Part shown: positions 45,543-57,645 of the stretch, in pieces
Position numbering within the stretch: the stretch's first letter is position 1
Layout of the letters: each line of letters starts with the position of its first letter
Source: Rheum nobile
Lineage: Eukaryota; Streptophyta; Magnoliopsida; Caryophyllales; Polygonaceae
DNA: 64,000 nt
Direction of reading: 5' to 3'
Assembly: GCA_027886185.1 (NCBI GenBank)
Contig: WOAB01000619.1
Location: 3,472,001 to 3,536,000 of the forward strand
Position numbers and translations under genes: made by a program
The notes under the pieces: model-generated
Database searches by the model: none
What the model saw: the letters and a program-made list of their open reading frames with translations, nothing else
Told to the model about the DNA's origin: nothing

Positions 45543-46589
45543 AAAAACATAAGTAAAGTGATAGAGAAAAATGAACACATCAAGATAAGTAAAACAACCC
45601 CTTTTGCATTAGATTGAAGCACACAAACATAGACCACATGCAAAGACAACACTAGATACGCACATAAGTCACAAATGATGAACATGCCAATCAAGACAAC
45701 CATGTGAAACAAAGACAAGGAAAAGTAAGGCAGTAGGGAGATAGATGTGCTGGGAACAAGAGAAAAGGTTGGAAAGCAGAGAAAAATGAATCAGGCGCCG
45801 CTGATACCAGGAGCCAGAAATAAGGAGTACCTTAGATATGATGAGAATGCACACCCTTCAAGGGATTTTTTTTTGTTCCTTCAGTGTAGGCGAGTGTGAG
45901 ACGTCCTTCTTGGTTCCCACCTTAGATCTGGTTCCTCCTTTTGTTCCCCAGGGTTTGCAACTTCAATTTTTTTTTTTGAAGTCACAACTGATAAGATAAC
46001 TTCCAAAAATACACCGTGTAGATGATGACAACCAGATCCACCAAATTTCACAGAAGTCTCAATCTCCACAAGCAACGTTTCCGTTGTGAATGCACACCAT
46101 ACTGGTCATGTACCAGCCCCAAGCTACTGAGGCGACAATTCGTTTTCTCGACTTCCCAAAGAATGTAGAAGAGTGTGATGCGGGGGTATTGTTACCAGAG
46201 AGGGCACAAAGAACACCACACAAAAATATACGAGTGTTTAATCATGAATGAGAGGCTCCTAGATGTGGATGATTAGAGGGACTCATAGGAAGCATCAAGC
46301 ATGATGGCTAGGGTAAGTTGAGAGTCAACAATCATTTGGGATTATAGTGAGGGATCAATACATCAAGTTGACTCTTTTGGGCCGAAAGAACATTGTTTCA
46401 TATATTATTATGATAGCATAGATAATCATGCATGAATGTTTGCACATAAGTGAAGTATTAGCATGAGTCTAAGCAAGTAGTTCAATTAATGATCAAGAGT
46501 ATGAATGCAGATCAAGACATGATGATTAAACTTTTACACTTTACCATGTGATTTAGCCAATCATCGATGGAACATAACAAATAGACAGT

Positions 46590-49500
46590 TAGTTTAGAGA
46601 GATCATACCTAGTTCCATACGGAACTGTTCGAAGGGTTCCCTGTTTAGTGCCTTGGTGAAAATGTCGGTGATTTGATCCTTGGTCCCACAAAAGTCCATG
46701 GACACCAACCCTTTCTCCACACAATCACGTAAGAAGTGATGTCTTATCTCGATGTGCTTGGTATGTGAGTGTTACACAAGATTCTTAGAGATATTTATTG
46801 CACTAGTGTTATAACAGAGAATGGGAATAGAATCAAGAAGAATACCATAGTCGCTGAGTTATTGCTTGAGCCATAGAAGTTGAGTGCAACAGGCGGCGGC
46901 GGCAATGTATTCAGCTTCTGCAATGGATAGGGCGACTGAATTCTGCTTCTTTGACTCCCAGGAAACTAAGCACGGTCCGAGGAACTGAGCCATTCCAGAT
47001 GTGGATTTTCTGTCCACTTTGTTCCGTGCGAAGTCAGCATCAGTGTATCCAACTAGGTTGAAGTTCCCACCCCTTGGGTACCACAGACATAAATCATTTG
47101 TTCCCTTCAAGTATCTCAGAATCCTCTTCACTGCTTTGAGATGTTTTTCTTTGGGATCAGCCTGAAAGCGAGCACATAGACACACACTATACATAATGTC
47201 AGGTCTACTAGCAGTGAGATAGAGAAGTGAACCTATGATTCCTCGATAGAGAGATGGATCAACTCTTTGCTCATGTTCGTCTTTTCCCATTGGATTGTTT
47301 GGAGAGATGGGAGTTGTAAAGGGTTTTGCATCAGACATTCCAAACTTCTTGACACACTCCCTTAGGTACTTCTATTGGTGCACTTTGGTTCCATCATCTC
47401 CCTAAGAGACTTGAAGACCCAAGAAGAACTTGAGTTCCCCAATCATGCTCATCTCGAACTCACTGGCCATCAGCTTTGAGAATTTTTGAACCAGTCTATC
47501 ATCTGTGGAGCCGAAGATGATATCATCCACGTAGACTTGCACAACCAGAATGTGTTTTCCCTCCTTCAGAAGGAACAAAGTCTTGTCGACCTTTCCACGA
47601 ACATATCCATGAGCCAGAAGGAACTGTGAAAGCCTTTCATACCAGGCCCTCGGAGCTTGTTTAAGTTCGTACAACGCTTTTTCAAGAACATAGACATGAT
47701 CAGGTTGGGAAGCGTCCTCGAAACCAGGTGTTTGTTCCACATAGACTTCCTCCTTGAGAACTCCATTTAAGAAGGCGGTTTTGACGTCCATTTGTTGTAG
47801 TTTGAAGCCGTGGAAAGAGGAGTAGGCAATTAATAATCTTATGGCTTCTAACCTAGTAACCAGAGCAAATGTCTCGTCATAGTCGATTCCTTCCTGCTGG
47901 TTGTACCCTTTCACCACCAGTCTTGCTTTGTTCCTTGTGACCTGACCTTGATCATCCAGCTTGTTTCTGAACACCCACTTTGTTCCTATCATGGTCCTGT
48001 TCCTTGGTCGAGGAACCAACCGCCAAACCTTGTTTCTTTCGAACTGATGAAGTTCTTCTTGCATGGCGTTAATCCAATCGGGATCCTTCAATGCTTCTCC
48101 CACGGTTTTAGGTTCTTGCAGAGAGAGAAAAGCATTGAAAGCACAAAAATTATGTAAAGAAGAGCGAGTGTTGTGAGGAGTTCCCTTTCTGTAGTCTGTG
48201 AAGATTTGATGGACGGGATGAGCCCACTTCTGTTGATAGTTTCTGGTTTGTAGATTGTTGATGTCAAACTCCTCGGAGTCATCATTACCAATAGTAGAGC
48301 TTTCACCACCATTTCCTACAGTGTCATGACCCCCTTCATTGTTTTCTTCAATAGCTAGGCTTTCCTCAGAGGATTCCACTGAGTCAGGACTAGGGCGTTG
48401 TTCCCCCTGAGGAACCGGAGAAGATTCAGATGATTGAGCACCTTCATTTGTTGTTGATGGATCATCTTGAGTGTCTTGATCAGACTGGTCCCCATCACCA
48501 ATACTGTTTTCCACAAGCTGAAAGCAATCATCTCCAGATGAACCAGTGTTTGAGGGAACACTTGCTGATTCTTCATGCACATTGTTACCAGCCATAACAG
48601 ATTCATCGAAAACTACGTGAATGCTTTCCTCTACCTTTCTAGTTCTCTTGTTGAACACTTTATAGGCCTTGCTGTGAAGAGAATATCCTACAAAGGTCTT
48701 TTCATCACTTCTGGGATCAAACTTGCCAAGAGAATCCTTCCCATTGTTGTGGACGAAGCACTTGTGGCCAAACGTGCGCAGATGAGACACATTAGGCTTT
48801 CTTCCCCTTAGAAGTTCATAGGATGTCTTGTTTAAGAGAGGACGAATGGTTGCTCTGTTCAGAACATAGCAAGCAGCGTTCAAGGCTTCGATCCAGAAAC
48901 TCATAGGAAGACCACTTGAGATGAGGAGGGTAGGCGTCATGTCTTCTAGAATTCTGTTCTTCCTTTCCACAACAACATTTTGCTGCGGAGTTCTTGGTGC
49001 TGAGAAGTTGTGATTGATACCTTTGTTCCTGCAGAGGGATAGAAACTGAGAGTTCTCAAATTCTGTCCCATGATCAGTGCGGATAGACCCCAGAGATTGT
49101 CCTGTGCTTCTTTCAACCGACTTGAGCCAGGAATCAAATTCAGCGAACACTTCATCCTTTGATGATAGAAAGAGGGTCCATGTGTACCTGGAATAGTCAT
49201 CCATAATAACAAAGACATAGGCATTCCCTCCACGGCTCCTTATGCGCATCGGCCCACAAAGATCCATGTGGATTAGTTCCAGTGGACGAGTGATACTTAC
49301 CTCCTTCTTTGTCTTGAAGGAAGACCTGACCTATTTGCCTTTGGTGCAAGCATCACAAACTCCATTTCTCATTGCTTCGATCTTAGGAAGACCGTTCACC
49401 AGTTCTTGTCTATGAAGTTTGGATAAGAGTTGAAGGCTTGGATGTCCGAACCGTTTATGCCATAGATTTGTTGTCCCAGCAATGGACGACAGACATAGTT

Positions 49501-49606
49501 CCCTCTCAGGGATGAAAGCAGGATCAACCTTGTATACGTTGTTGTCGCAGATACCTTTGAGTAAAACCATCCCTGTACCTGGAGTAGAATTCTTGAAAGT
49601 GTTCAT
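46590..49606 (-). pseudogene. Sirevirus 2 pol with premature stops
   Basis: Pre-integrase (LWHKRFGHPS ... CDACTKGK), integrase core (HMDLCGP, RTDHGTEF, VVERKNR), RT (MDVKTAFLNG, YVDDIIFG) and RNase H (YTDADFARN, SIAEAEYIA) are in order in one frame. Stops occur at 49331-49333, 47402-47404, about 47372, 46859-46861 and about 46773. All lie where CAG or CAA is plausible. In RNase H the usual STTESEY phrase reads SIAEAEY. It ends near ELGMI at about 46600. Confidence 0.85.
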
Positions 49607-50005
49607 CCTTTCCCTGAGAGATTTGATCGTACTCCTTCATCAAGGAAAGAATCATGTTCTTCTTAGCATCTTCATTTCCATGATGAAGACATTTTAGAGT
49701 ATCCCAGATCTCCTTGGCAGTCTTGTAGCCAATAATCTTCTTGAGATCTGAGGGGAGCAGAGCCATGTGGAGGATCTTTTTGGCTCTGTTGTTCTTCTCC
49801 AGTTTCTTCCAGTCTTCATCAGTGTAGTCAACCCTTGGCTTTGGCTTCGTAGCATCTTTGTCATTCAGAATAGCTATAGGGCCAACTTTAATGATTCTCC
49901 ATATCTGTCCGTCGAGGGAACATATATGGGACTCGATTTGCTCCACCCACCAATCAGAATCGGAGGCTTCCAGAATGAATCTCCAATGGCATTGCTTGAC
50001 GACAT
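49590..50005 (-). pseudogene. Sirevirus 2 truncated gag
   Basis: A start at 50005 (MSSSNAIGDSFW) lies 43 bases from the primer site. A frameshift after about 17 residues leads to WWVEQIESHICSLDGQIWRI, then the UBN2-like core with KKILHMALLPSDLKKIIGYK and FQEFYSRY. Near 49590 the sequence passes directly into the pre-integrase region in another frame. The zinc knuckles, coiled coil and protease are therefore deleted. Confidence 0.75.
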
Positions 50006-50061
50006 CTTTCCTGCAACGTCTATAACGAAAACAATCTAGAGCACGAGGCTCTGATACCAAT

Positions 50062-50970
50062 TGTTGGATCGTTAGAGTTACGTCTGAGGGAACAAAGTCT
50101 TTGTTCCCACAAAAGGTGCATCGGAATAATATAGCAAGAAAGATAAGAAATGAACTCACGATGTATAGTGGAAACCCTAATTAGCCAACTAGCTAATCAA
50201 AGAAAAACCACTACCTGCAAGCTTCTCACTTGAGAGGATTTTGAAGCGTCTACTCGTCTTATTGATTTCTTGTTCGATTACACTTGTAGCATGAACTCCA
50301 AACCATAGACTTCCTAGCTAGATTCGAAGATCTCTTCTACAACGGTGAATCCGAACTCAACCCTAAAGACTCACAAACAACTTCACTCTCCTTTTCTTCT
50401 CAATATCTCTCTGTTCGTCTTCGTCGAAGCTTACATAGAAATGAATCCACACTTCTATAAATACAACTCGACGAAACCCTAATCGTAACAAGATAAAATC
50501 ATTTTAATCTCGGTAACTAGAAGATTCTAATTTGTTGGAAGAATAATATATTAACCGCTTACATTATCTAAGGAAAGAATTCCAAAGATAATATAATCGG
50601 CTAAAGATAATAATCTTCTTTCTCCAAATATCTTATCTTAGGAAAGATTTCCTAAGATAAGACATTTGGGTTTCTCTCTCCACATCTTCTCTTCGACGAG
50701 ATCCTTCCAGCCGAATTCTCTATCCTTGACCGCGTGATCTTCTAGGATTGTTTCCATAATCTTCACGCTGGATATCTTACTTCCATTCGCAGCTTGATTA
50801 TTGTCTGTCTCTGATGTTCCTTGAGAGGTAACAAAGCATGTGGTGAAGGCTTTGTTCCCTCTGCAATCCTTCACTGCCATGGTTCCCTATGACAATTGTC
50901 TTGTTCTTGAAACACTTAGTTATCAGATTAGTTGAATGTATGTTACCATCAAAACCTAAGGAATTCAACA
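50062..50970 (-). repeat. 5' LTR of Sirevirus 2, full length
   Basis: 909 bp from TGTTGGATCG to GAATTCAACA. The extra 435 bp (about 50494-50928) are rich in GTTCCC-type words like the rest of the element and Sirevirus 1, so they are probably original LTR sequence. Confidence 0.85.
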
Positions 50971-51440
50971 TGAGAGAATCAATATTATGTGTGCATAATT
51001 TTCGGGTTGTGTGTTCATTTATTATTACTTATGTGTCGTTATGTTTTATACCGTGTGTGTATAAATATTTGCTTGTGTGTGCATTAACGTCACTTGCGTG
51101 TATACGTTTATACTATGTGCTCACTTATTATATAAGGAAAATGAATACTATGTGTGCATTTCTTGCAGCTTGTGTGCATTTATTGTCACATGTGTTTATA
51201 GGTTTTATACTGTGTGTTCATTTATTATTATGAGATAATGAATACTATGTATGTATAAATATTTACTTTTTTGTTCATGCATTATTACTTATGTGTTCTT
51301 ATGTTTTATAACGTGTGTGCATAAATATTTTGCTTGTGTGATCATATGCAAAATAGATGCACATGCAGTTCAAAACATACACATATGCAGTTTAAAAAAT
51401 ATATTAACACACAATACCCAATATATGACACATTACAAAA
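50971..51440 (+). repeat. T/G-rich repeat array, right part
   Basis: It continues the array broken by Sirevirus 2. From about 51345 the composition flips to the complement (ACACATATGCAGTTTAAAA, ACAAAATATATGAACATG), so the array has inverted halves. Confidence 0.7.
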
Positions 51441-52332
51441 TATATGAACATGCTTTTCCAAAACAGAGCTTTGTCTGAGCCTACTTTGAGTGGCTCGATG
51501 ATGGCGTGAACAAGGTTTCTCCACAGACGACTGGTTGCGACGAAGGATGACTGTCAGCGTTGGAAAACTAGGCTAAATAAAGGCGCGGAAAAATAGAGAG
51601 GTCGAGAGATATTTTGGGTTTTGGATGAGAATTCCGGCCGAGAAGAGCTTGAATTTATAGGGGAATGGTTGGCTTGGAAACCAAGGCTACGATATGATTA
51701 TACACTTACCATGATTAAAATGATTTGAATCGGATCGATTTTTTTAGGTTTCCTTCCATTTGAATCAAAACACGTCTTATTTATTTTGGAAAGGATCCAC
51801 CTCTAATTCGAGTTTAATTACACAATCAATTATAGGGTTTTCGTTGTTTATTGGAAGATTGATCTCCCAAAATTAACAGTTTAAATCAATTTGGTATATA
51901 TCTTGCGAATTTCAGGTTTGAACATCCAAACCCTAGCTTTATTTAACAAGAAATCAACCCATTTTATCACCTTCAATCCTTTATCCAATAATTATACGCA
52001 TGGCACCTTCTCCTTATGATAAATTGCACTTTTTACCCCAAACTTTCTAAAGTGTGGCAAAACCGCCCTCGTTTAATTACATAATTAATAAATAAATAAA
52101 TCAAACTTTATTTTACAACCTTAGCTCTACTTATTTAATAATTTACCACTATATTAATGTAACCCTTTTGATAAATTGTACAAAACTTATTGTAAATATA
52201 ATTTTTGACTTAAGTTGTTTAATATTAAAACTTTTCATTATCCAAAACGATTAAAATAATTATCATAACGTTTTTTATCATCATAACAATATAAGTTACA
52301 AAATTACCCTTCTAATTTTCTAGGACTATTAC
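51441..52332. other. AT-rich DNA, no gene recognised
   Basis: Only short frames are present, and no motif, RNA gene or terminal repeat was seen. Confidence 0.4.
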
Positions 52333-52515
52333 AGACCGATCATGTTGACTGGTTTAGCCGTTCATAGATCCTAGTCATACCATTTAAGCGGTCATGTGCA
52401 TGACATATAACTACTTAAATGATGGTCTATTCCCACCCCTTGGATTTTCCACATCCAAGAGTTAGGAAGCTTTCTCATTCTTCATATAAGCACTCATCAT
52501 CATGTGAACCAACCC
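52333..52515 (-). repeat. isolated terminal-repeat-like end of the T/G-rich family
   Basis: Read in reverse it gives GGTTCACATGATGATGAGTGCTTATATGA, TCTTGGATGTGG and TGCACATGACCGCTTAAATGG, the same order as the ends at 52545 and 54085. It may be the right end of an older copy whose left end is at 10546. Confidence 0.5.
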
Positions 52516-52542
52516 CATAGAATATTTTCTAATTTCAAGTAA

Positions 52543-54085
52543 TATATATGAGGATGAAACAATTGAGAATGCGTGCTTATATGAGCAATGAGGATGTCTC
52601 CTAACCCTTGGATGAGAATAAAATCAAAGGTTATGGCTAGAGTATCATTAAAAGGTCATGTGCCATGCACATGATCATATTTAGGGCGTTTGATCGGTCA
52701 ACATGACTGGTCAAACATCTAGTGTTGACCGGTCAAATTTTCATTTCATTTTTTTCTGGCCAATTTTTTTCCTTTTCCTTGGCAAAATTATTTTTTTTGC
52801 ACAAATATATGTACATATTTGCTTGAGTGTGCGTATGTTTTAATATTATGTGTTCATATATTATATGAGAAAATCAATACTATGTGTGCATAAATTTCTG
52901 CTTGTATGTTAATTTATTATCACTTATGTGTTCTTATGTTTCGTACCGTGCGTTCAGTTATTGTCACATGTGTGCTCTATGATTTATATTGTGTGTTCAT
53001 TTATTATTTTATAAAATGAATATGATGTGTGCATAAAGTTTTGCTTGTGTATGCATTTAATGCCACTTTGAGTGAGCGTATGTTTTATGCTACATGTTCG
53101 TTTATTATTTAAGAAAATTTATAGTATGTGCTCATTTATTTTCTCTTGTGTGTGCGTACGTTTTGTACTGTGTGTGCATAAATTTCTGCTTGTGTGTTCA
53201 TTTATTATCACTTATGTATTCTTATGTTTATACCATATGTGCATAAACATTTGCTTATGTGTGCATTTACTAACACTTGTGTGTATGTTTAATACCATGT
53301 GCTCAAGAAAATGAATACTATGTGTGCATTTATCGTCATTGGTGTGTGCATTTATTGTCACATGTGTTCATTTATTACTCTAAGAGAATTAATGTTATCT
53401 GTGTATAAACATTTACTTTTGTGTTCATTTATAATCCACTATGTTTTATATCGTGTGTGCATAAATATTTGCTTGCGTATACATTTATTATCATTTTTGT
53501 GTGTGTGTTTTATATATGTGCTCATTTATTATTTAAGAAAATCAATATTATGATGTATAAATATTTGCTTATATGCACGTATGTTTTATACTGCGTGCAT
53601 AAATATTTTCTTATGTGACCATATGCAAAATATGAAAAATAGATGCACACACAATTCAAAACATATGCATACATAGTACAAAATATTTTAACACACAATA
53701 TAAAATATATTAGCACAAATTACAAAATATGTGAACATGTGGTACAAAATATATGAACATACAGTACAAAATACATGAACACACATTACAAAAATATATG
53801 AACATACAATACAAAATATAGGAACACACAATACAAAATATATGAACGCGCTTGGGAAAAAAAATGGCGTTAAAAACATTAGGCCTGAAAAAAAATTGAC
53901 AGGTCATGGTGAATGGTCATTTTTCCTATTCACACCATTTAAGTGGTCATGTGCATCCTTGTTCTTCATATATATATTTAAACTAAACCATAACCCTTAG
54001 ATTTTTCTTATCCAAGAAGTAGAATGCATCATCATTTCTCGTATAAGCACTCATCTTCATGTGAACCAAACCCATTATATATATA
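52543..54085. mobile_element. T/G-rich element with long inverted ends (foldback or MULE-like)
   Basis: The left about 200 bp and the right about 200 bp (reversed) share GTGCTTATAYGAG, AATGAKGATG, TTGGATRAGAA, GGTTATGG and GCACATGA in order. The inside has a T/G-rich array (52800-53620) that flips to A/C-rich units of about 20-22 bp (TACAAAATATATGAACAYAC) at 53625-53860. No transposase is present. A target duplication could not be defined. The Cys-rich peptides read from the array are by-products of the repeat. Confidence 0.55.
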
Positions 54086-54244
54086 CCCTTATTATCTCAC
54101 CTCGCCTCATATGTATATTTAAATTAAATCATATATGTCATCTTGCCACAATTGATGTCGGCATGTATTATAATTGAATCATACTCGAACCTCATGTGGT
54201 TACTTCAATAAATCGTACATGAATAAAAACTTAGGTGTAAATTA

Positions 54245-54535
54245 TTACTTAAAAGTCCATGATAAAGGTGTCATTTTTGTTCTTAAATTTTGACTTGCAT
54301 AAGACTTGACTTTCTGATATAGTCCATAGTATGGACTCCATAGCCAATTTAGATTAGATGTAATAACAAGACCATCAAATGCTCTCTCACTTCCAAGTTC
54401 CAAGTCATCGTATTTTACGGGAGTCTCTCCTAGGTCGTTTACGTAGATACACTTTTTCATAAATGGGGATACAAATTCCTCGGAGGTGACAATTCTTTCG
54501 AATAACCCAAGCCGACAAAACATTAAGAAGAACAA
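54245..54535 (-). pseudogene. unrecognised exon-like frame
   Basis: The minus frame gives FVSPFMKKCIYVNDLGETP, YDDLELGSERAFDGLVI and LNWLWSPYYGLYQKVKSYA, ending LSWTFK and a stop. The composition and the Trp/Tyr-rich patches look like a real globular protein, unlike the surrounding repeats. I do not recognise the family. Upstream on the same strand lies a LINE fragment, not a continuation, so this may be a captured or truncated last exon. Confidence 0.35.
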
Positions 54536-54779
54536 ATTACAAAAAATGGCCTATATCTGGGTGGTGATCCTTTTGACCCATCATGTGTCCCACTCACCTG
54601 TGATTTTTTTTCTTCATAAGGTGTCGAGGCACAACGATGCTTTCGTATTCATATCCAGCAAAATGGCCTTACATATTAGGGGAGGGAGACAAGTATCCCA
54701 GACCCTACATCCCATGACAAGACTCTAGCCAATTCATGGGCAACTTTGTTACTAGATCTATGTACATGTCTAGAAAAAC

Positions 54780-55440
54780 TGCAGTAAATAAAAACAACAT
54801 AATTTTTGAATGTCCTGAACAAGGATATCAATATTATGAGCGGCAACCAATTGAAGTCCTCGGATCATAGCTTTAGTTTCAGCAATTAGAGGAGTGAAAT
54901 AAAGGTTGATTTGCTCAGTATTACCAGCCACCCATTGGCCCTGATGGTGTCGAATGACATCTCCCAAACCGGTTCCCATACCATCCAAAATGGTAGCATC
55001 AGAATTTAATTTGAGCCAATCCATATTGGGAGTGGACCAAGAAGGGGATTCCTCTACATAAACAGCTCAAATATATGTTCTATTTGTCAGATGTAACTCC
55101 CCTAGAAGAGAATTAACTTCATCTAAAAGCACCATTGCTTCTTTGGAAACATGTTCAAACACCCACTCATTCCTCCGATTCCAGATTTTCCAGCTTATAA
55201 AAAGAAACTTAGTAAAGTCTTTCTCTTTGCAATTAGAGGCCATGTAGTCAATCAAATCAGCCTAGTATTTGGTCCATTATTAATACACATTCCAGCCTCC
55301 AACCATACGACCTTTCCAACCATACGACCTTGCTATAATAACAATCTCTTAATAAGTGGATATCATCCTCGTCACACAAATTGCAACAAGGCATAAGTTG
55401 TCCATGGTACCAATTATGTTGGCAAGTCTACCATTTGTTG
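54780..55440 (-). pseudogene. LINE-type retrotransposon tail: zinc-binding segment and RNase H
   Basis: On the minus strand, CCNLCDEDDIHLLRDC (zf-RVT-like, about 55310-55395) is followed by stops, then FISWKIWNRRNEWVFEH (55067-55255), then an RNase H-like domain WLKLNSDATILDGMGTGLGD with LIAETKAMIRGLQLV (54780-55024). This order is typical of plant LINE-related ORF2 3' ends. Several stops and frame changes show it is dead. Confidence 0.7.
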
Positions 55441-55449
55441 GGAGGGATT

Positions 55450-56210
55450 TGACAGGGCTAAAAGTCGTATGCCTATCAAATAAATCCTAAAGTACCTACT
55501 ACAGAGTATAGCAAGCAAGTCAGGGTCGATCCCATAGGGAGTCAGGTTATCTATTCTGTAATTCGCAAGTCACCAACTAGGAACTAGGGGGGGGGGGGGG
55601 GGGGGGGTTGTTTGTGTTTTTCGTAACCAAAGTAAACAAAGCACGTAAACAAGTTTGCAAATAACGGTTGAGAATAATAAGGGAAAAAGCGCCACACTTA
55701 ACAAAGATCCGCACAACAATAGAAAGGTCGATCACGGAATTCTATCAATCTCAAGTTCTCAATATTCCTATAGTTGTTCTTATCCCGATCATAGATAACT
55801 ATTAGTTCTACCAGTCCTAATAGTACTTATCACCAAATCAAATCCGAAAACCTTCAAGACTCAATAAAGCAATAGCAATCAAACAAGGATTCAACAAGAT
55901 ACATGCAATAGAAACAACCCGTTACTATACGCATGCAATTAACTCTCTCTCACGATGAAGCGCTCGGATCCCCTATACGCAACAATCGTGCTTGCTACTA
56001 GATATGTAACCCGAATCCGGAATCACAAGTCCTAGCAATTAGGAAGATATCAATAAACCTAGTAGATCAATCTAGATAAATCAACATAAACCAATAATCA
56101 ATAAAGCACAAGAGAATCAATCCAACTAGATAGGAAAACGAACAAGAGTAGAAAACTCACAACCAATCAATTGTTGGCTTCAAACTGTCAAGTGCAACAA
56201 TGGAGGTTTA
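55450..56210 (-). repeat. truncated Athila-type LTR remnant
   Basis: It starts TGACAGGGCTAAAAG in plus coordinates and, read on the minus strand, contains GGATCGACCCTGACTTGCTT and CTATACTCTGTAGTAGG before the end. The same phrase occurs at 57432-57462 in the Athila-like LTR. It is interrupted at 56210 by that element. It includes a 21-base G run (55587-55607). The other LTR half would be beyond the window. Confidence 0.6.
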
Positions 56211-57524
56211 GTGATAAGCACTACTTTGTAGGGCTTAACTAAGAGTTATTAGAGGTTTTATTGGTGCCATTCAGGTAGATTTAGACACATTCTTGTGTAT
56301 GGCGTTTGGAGGCGAAGTTGGTGTTTTTGGAGGTGTTTGAGCTACTTTGGAGATCATAAAGACACTGAGGAAGAAAGACATCAAGAGAAGACGCCAAGGA
56401 GTGAAGAGGAGACGAGTTGGTGCAAGGCAAAGGACAAGAGTGCCGAGCATTAACCGCGATCGCGGGCATGGGTGCCGCGATCGCGGGCCTCGGAGCATGT
56501 CGAGAGTTTTCTGCGGGCGCGGAGAGATTGAAGGGCGCAGAGCCACATGGGCCGCGATCAAGGTCCACCACCCGCGATCGCGGGTCTGCCACGGCAGAGG
56601 CTCGGACTTATTCCGAATTATCTTTTTAGTTTTCTTTTCCCTTTTTCTTATTTCTATTTTAGTTATTTTTCTTAATGGGCTAGGTTATTTTTTAGGGCCC
56701 TATAAATACTCTCCTTATGCATTAGGGTTAGAGACTCTAATCACACTTTAGTTGCAATTTCAATTCATCGTTGTTTATTTCTTTTGAAGTTTCTACCATG
56801 ACTATGAGGAGCTAAGCCTCTTTGACTTAGTCCGATAATGGAAGCATGAGTTCGTTCATCTGGTTGTGAGGTTTTGTTCCTATCTATCTATCCTATTGAG
56901 TTATATCTTTTCTCTGAGCAAATTCATATTTGAATGTTTGTTGGTTTATCTAGACTGATCACCTAGGTTTATTTCTTTCATTCTTATTGCTAATACTAGG
57001 GAACTGTTGGGCTAACGCTCTAGTATAAGTAGCAAGCATTGATTGTTATCTGCATCTGTGGATTATATCTATGTGGGAATTGATTACATGGTAAATGCAT
57101 CTGAGCGAGCGTTCTGTGTATCCTGGTTAATTCTTATATGCATTGCTGCCATTGGGTTGAACCTTTAGTGGTACTAGGGTTATTCATTGGTAAGGGTTCT
57201 TTGTGGAAGGTTTCCCTCTGAATTTACATAAGATCGAGACAGGAATAACCGAATAGGAAGATATGACTTAATCTATGAACAACCTTTGAATGACTTATGT
57301 AGACATTACTTGGCTAAGTGTTTTTCTTTCTTGATATTTCATCCATTCTACTTTGTTTTGTTTGCAACCAACCATAAAACCCCCCTTTGTGACATTGCAT
57401 GCTACCACCATTGAATTCCTTCCTTCTCTGTGGGATCGACCCTGACTTGCTTACTATACTCTGTTTAGTGAGGATTTTAGGATTTACTTTTGATTAGGGG
57501 TACGACGACTATCTCCTCCGATCA
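56211..57524 (+). repeat. 5' LTR of the Athila-like element
   Basis: 1,314 bp, from TGATAAGCACTACTTT to CTCCTCCGATCA. The TATA box (TATAAAT) is at 56701-56707. Dyad words start at 56454, 56475, 56552 (imperfect) and 56572, upstream of the TATA box. Confidence 0.9.
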
Positions 57525-57529
57525 AATTT

Positions 57530-57547
57530 TGGCACCGTTGCCGGGGA
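57530..57547 (+). other. primer-binding site of the Athila-like element
   Basis: TGGCACCGTTGCCGGGGA, one mismatch from the complement of the tRNA-Asp 3' end, five bases after the LTR. Confidence 0.85.
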
Positions 57548-57645
57548 AGGCAATTGCGATTTTTTGGTGTTTTGCATGCTTTGTGTGTTTTCAAATTTTT
57601 TCTTTGTGATTTTCGTGTGTTTGCTTGTGTGTGTGGACCTATCTT

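Larger units (their letters stand above)
44881..50970 (-). mobile_element. second Sirevirus-type copia element, internally deleted
   Basis: It is flanked by the perfect duplication TGAGA (44876-44880 and 50971-50975). LTRs are at 44881-45355 (475 bp) and 50062-50970 (909 bp). The primer site TGGTATCAGAGC reads at 50060-50048 on the minus strand. The same four-tract polypurine layout as Sirevirus 1 lies at 45356-45540. Gag is truncated, the zinc knuckles and protease are missing, pol has several stops, and the env-like ORF is absent. Non-autonomous and dead. Confidence 0.95.

Noticed and set aside
53072..53907. Several small Cys- and Tyr-rich frames on both strands
   Set aside because: They are by-products of the T/G-rich and A/C-rich tandem arrays. 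Each repeats the same few words.
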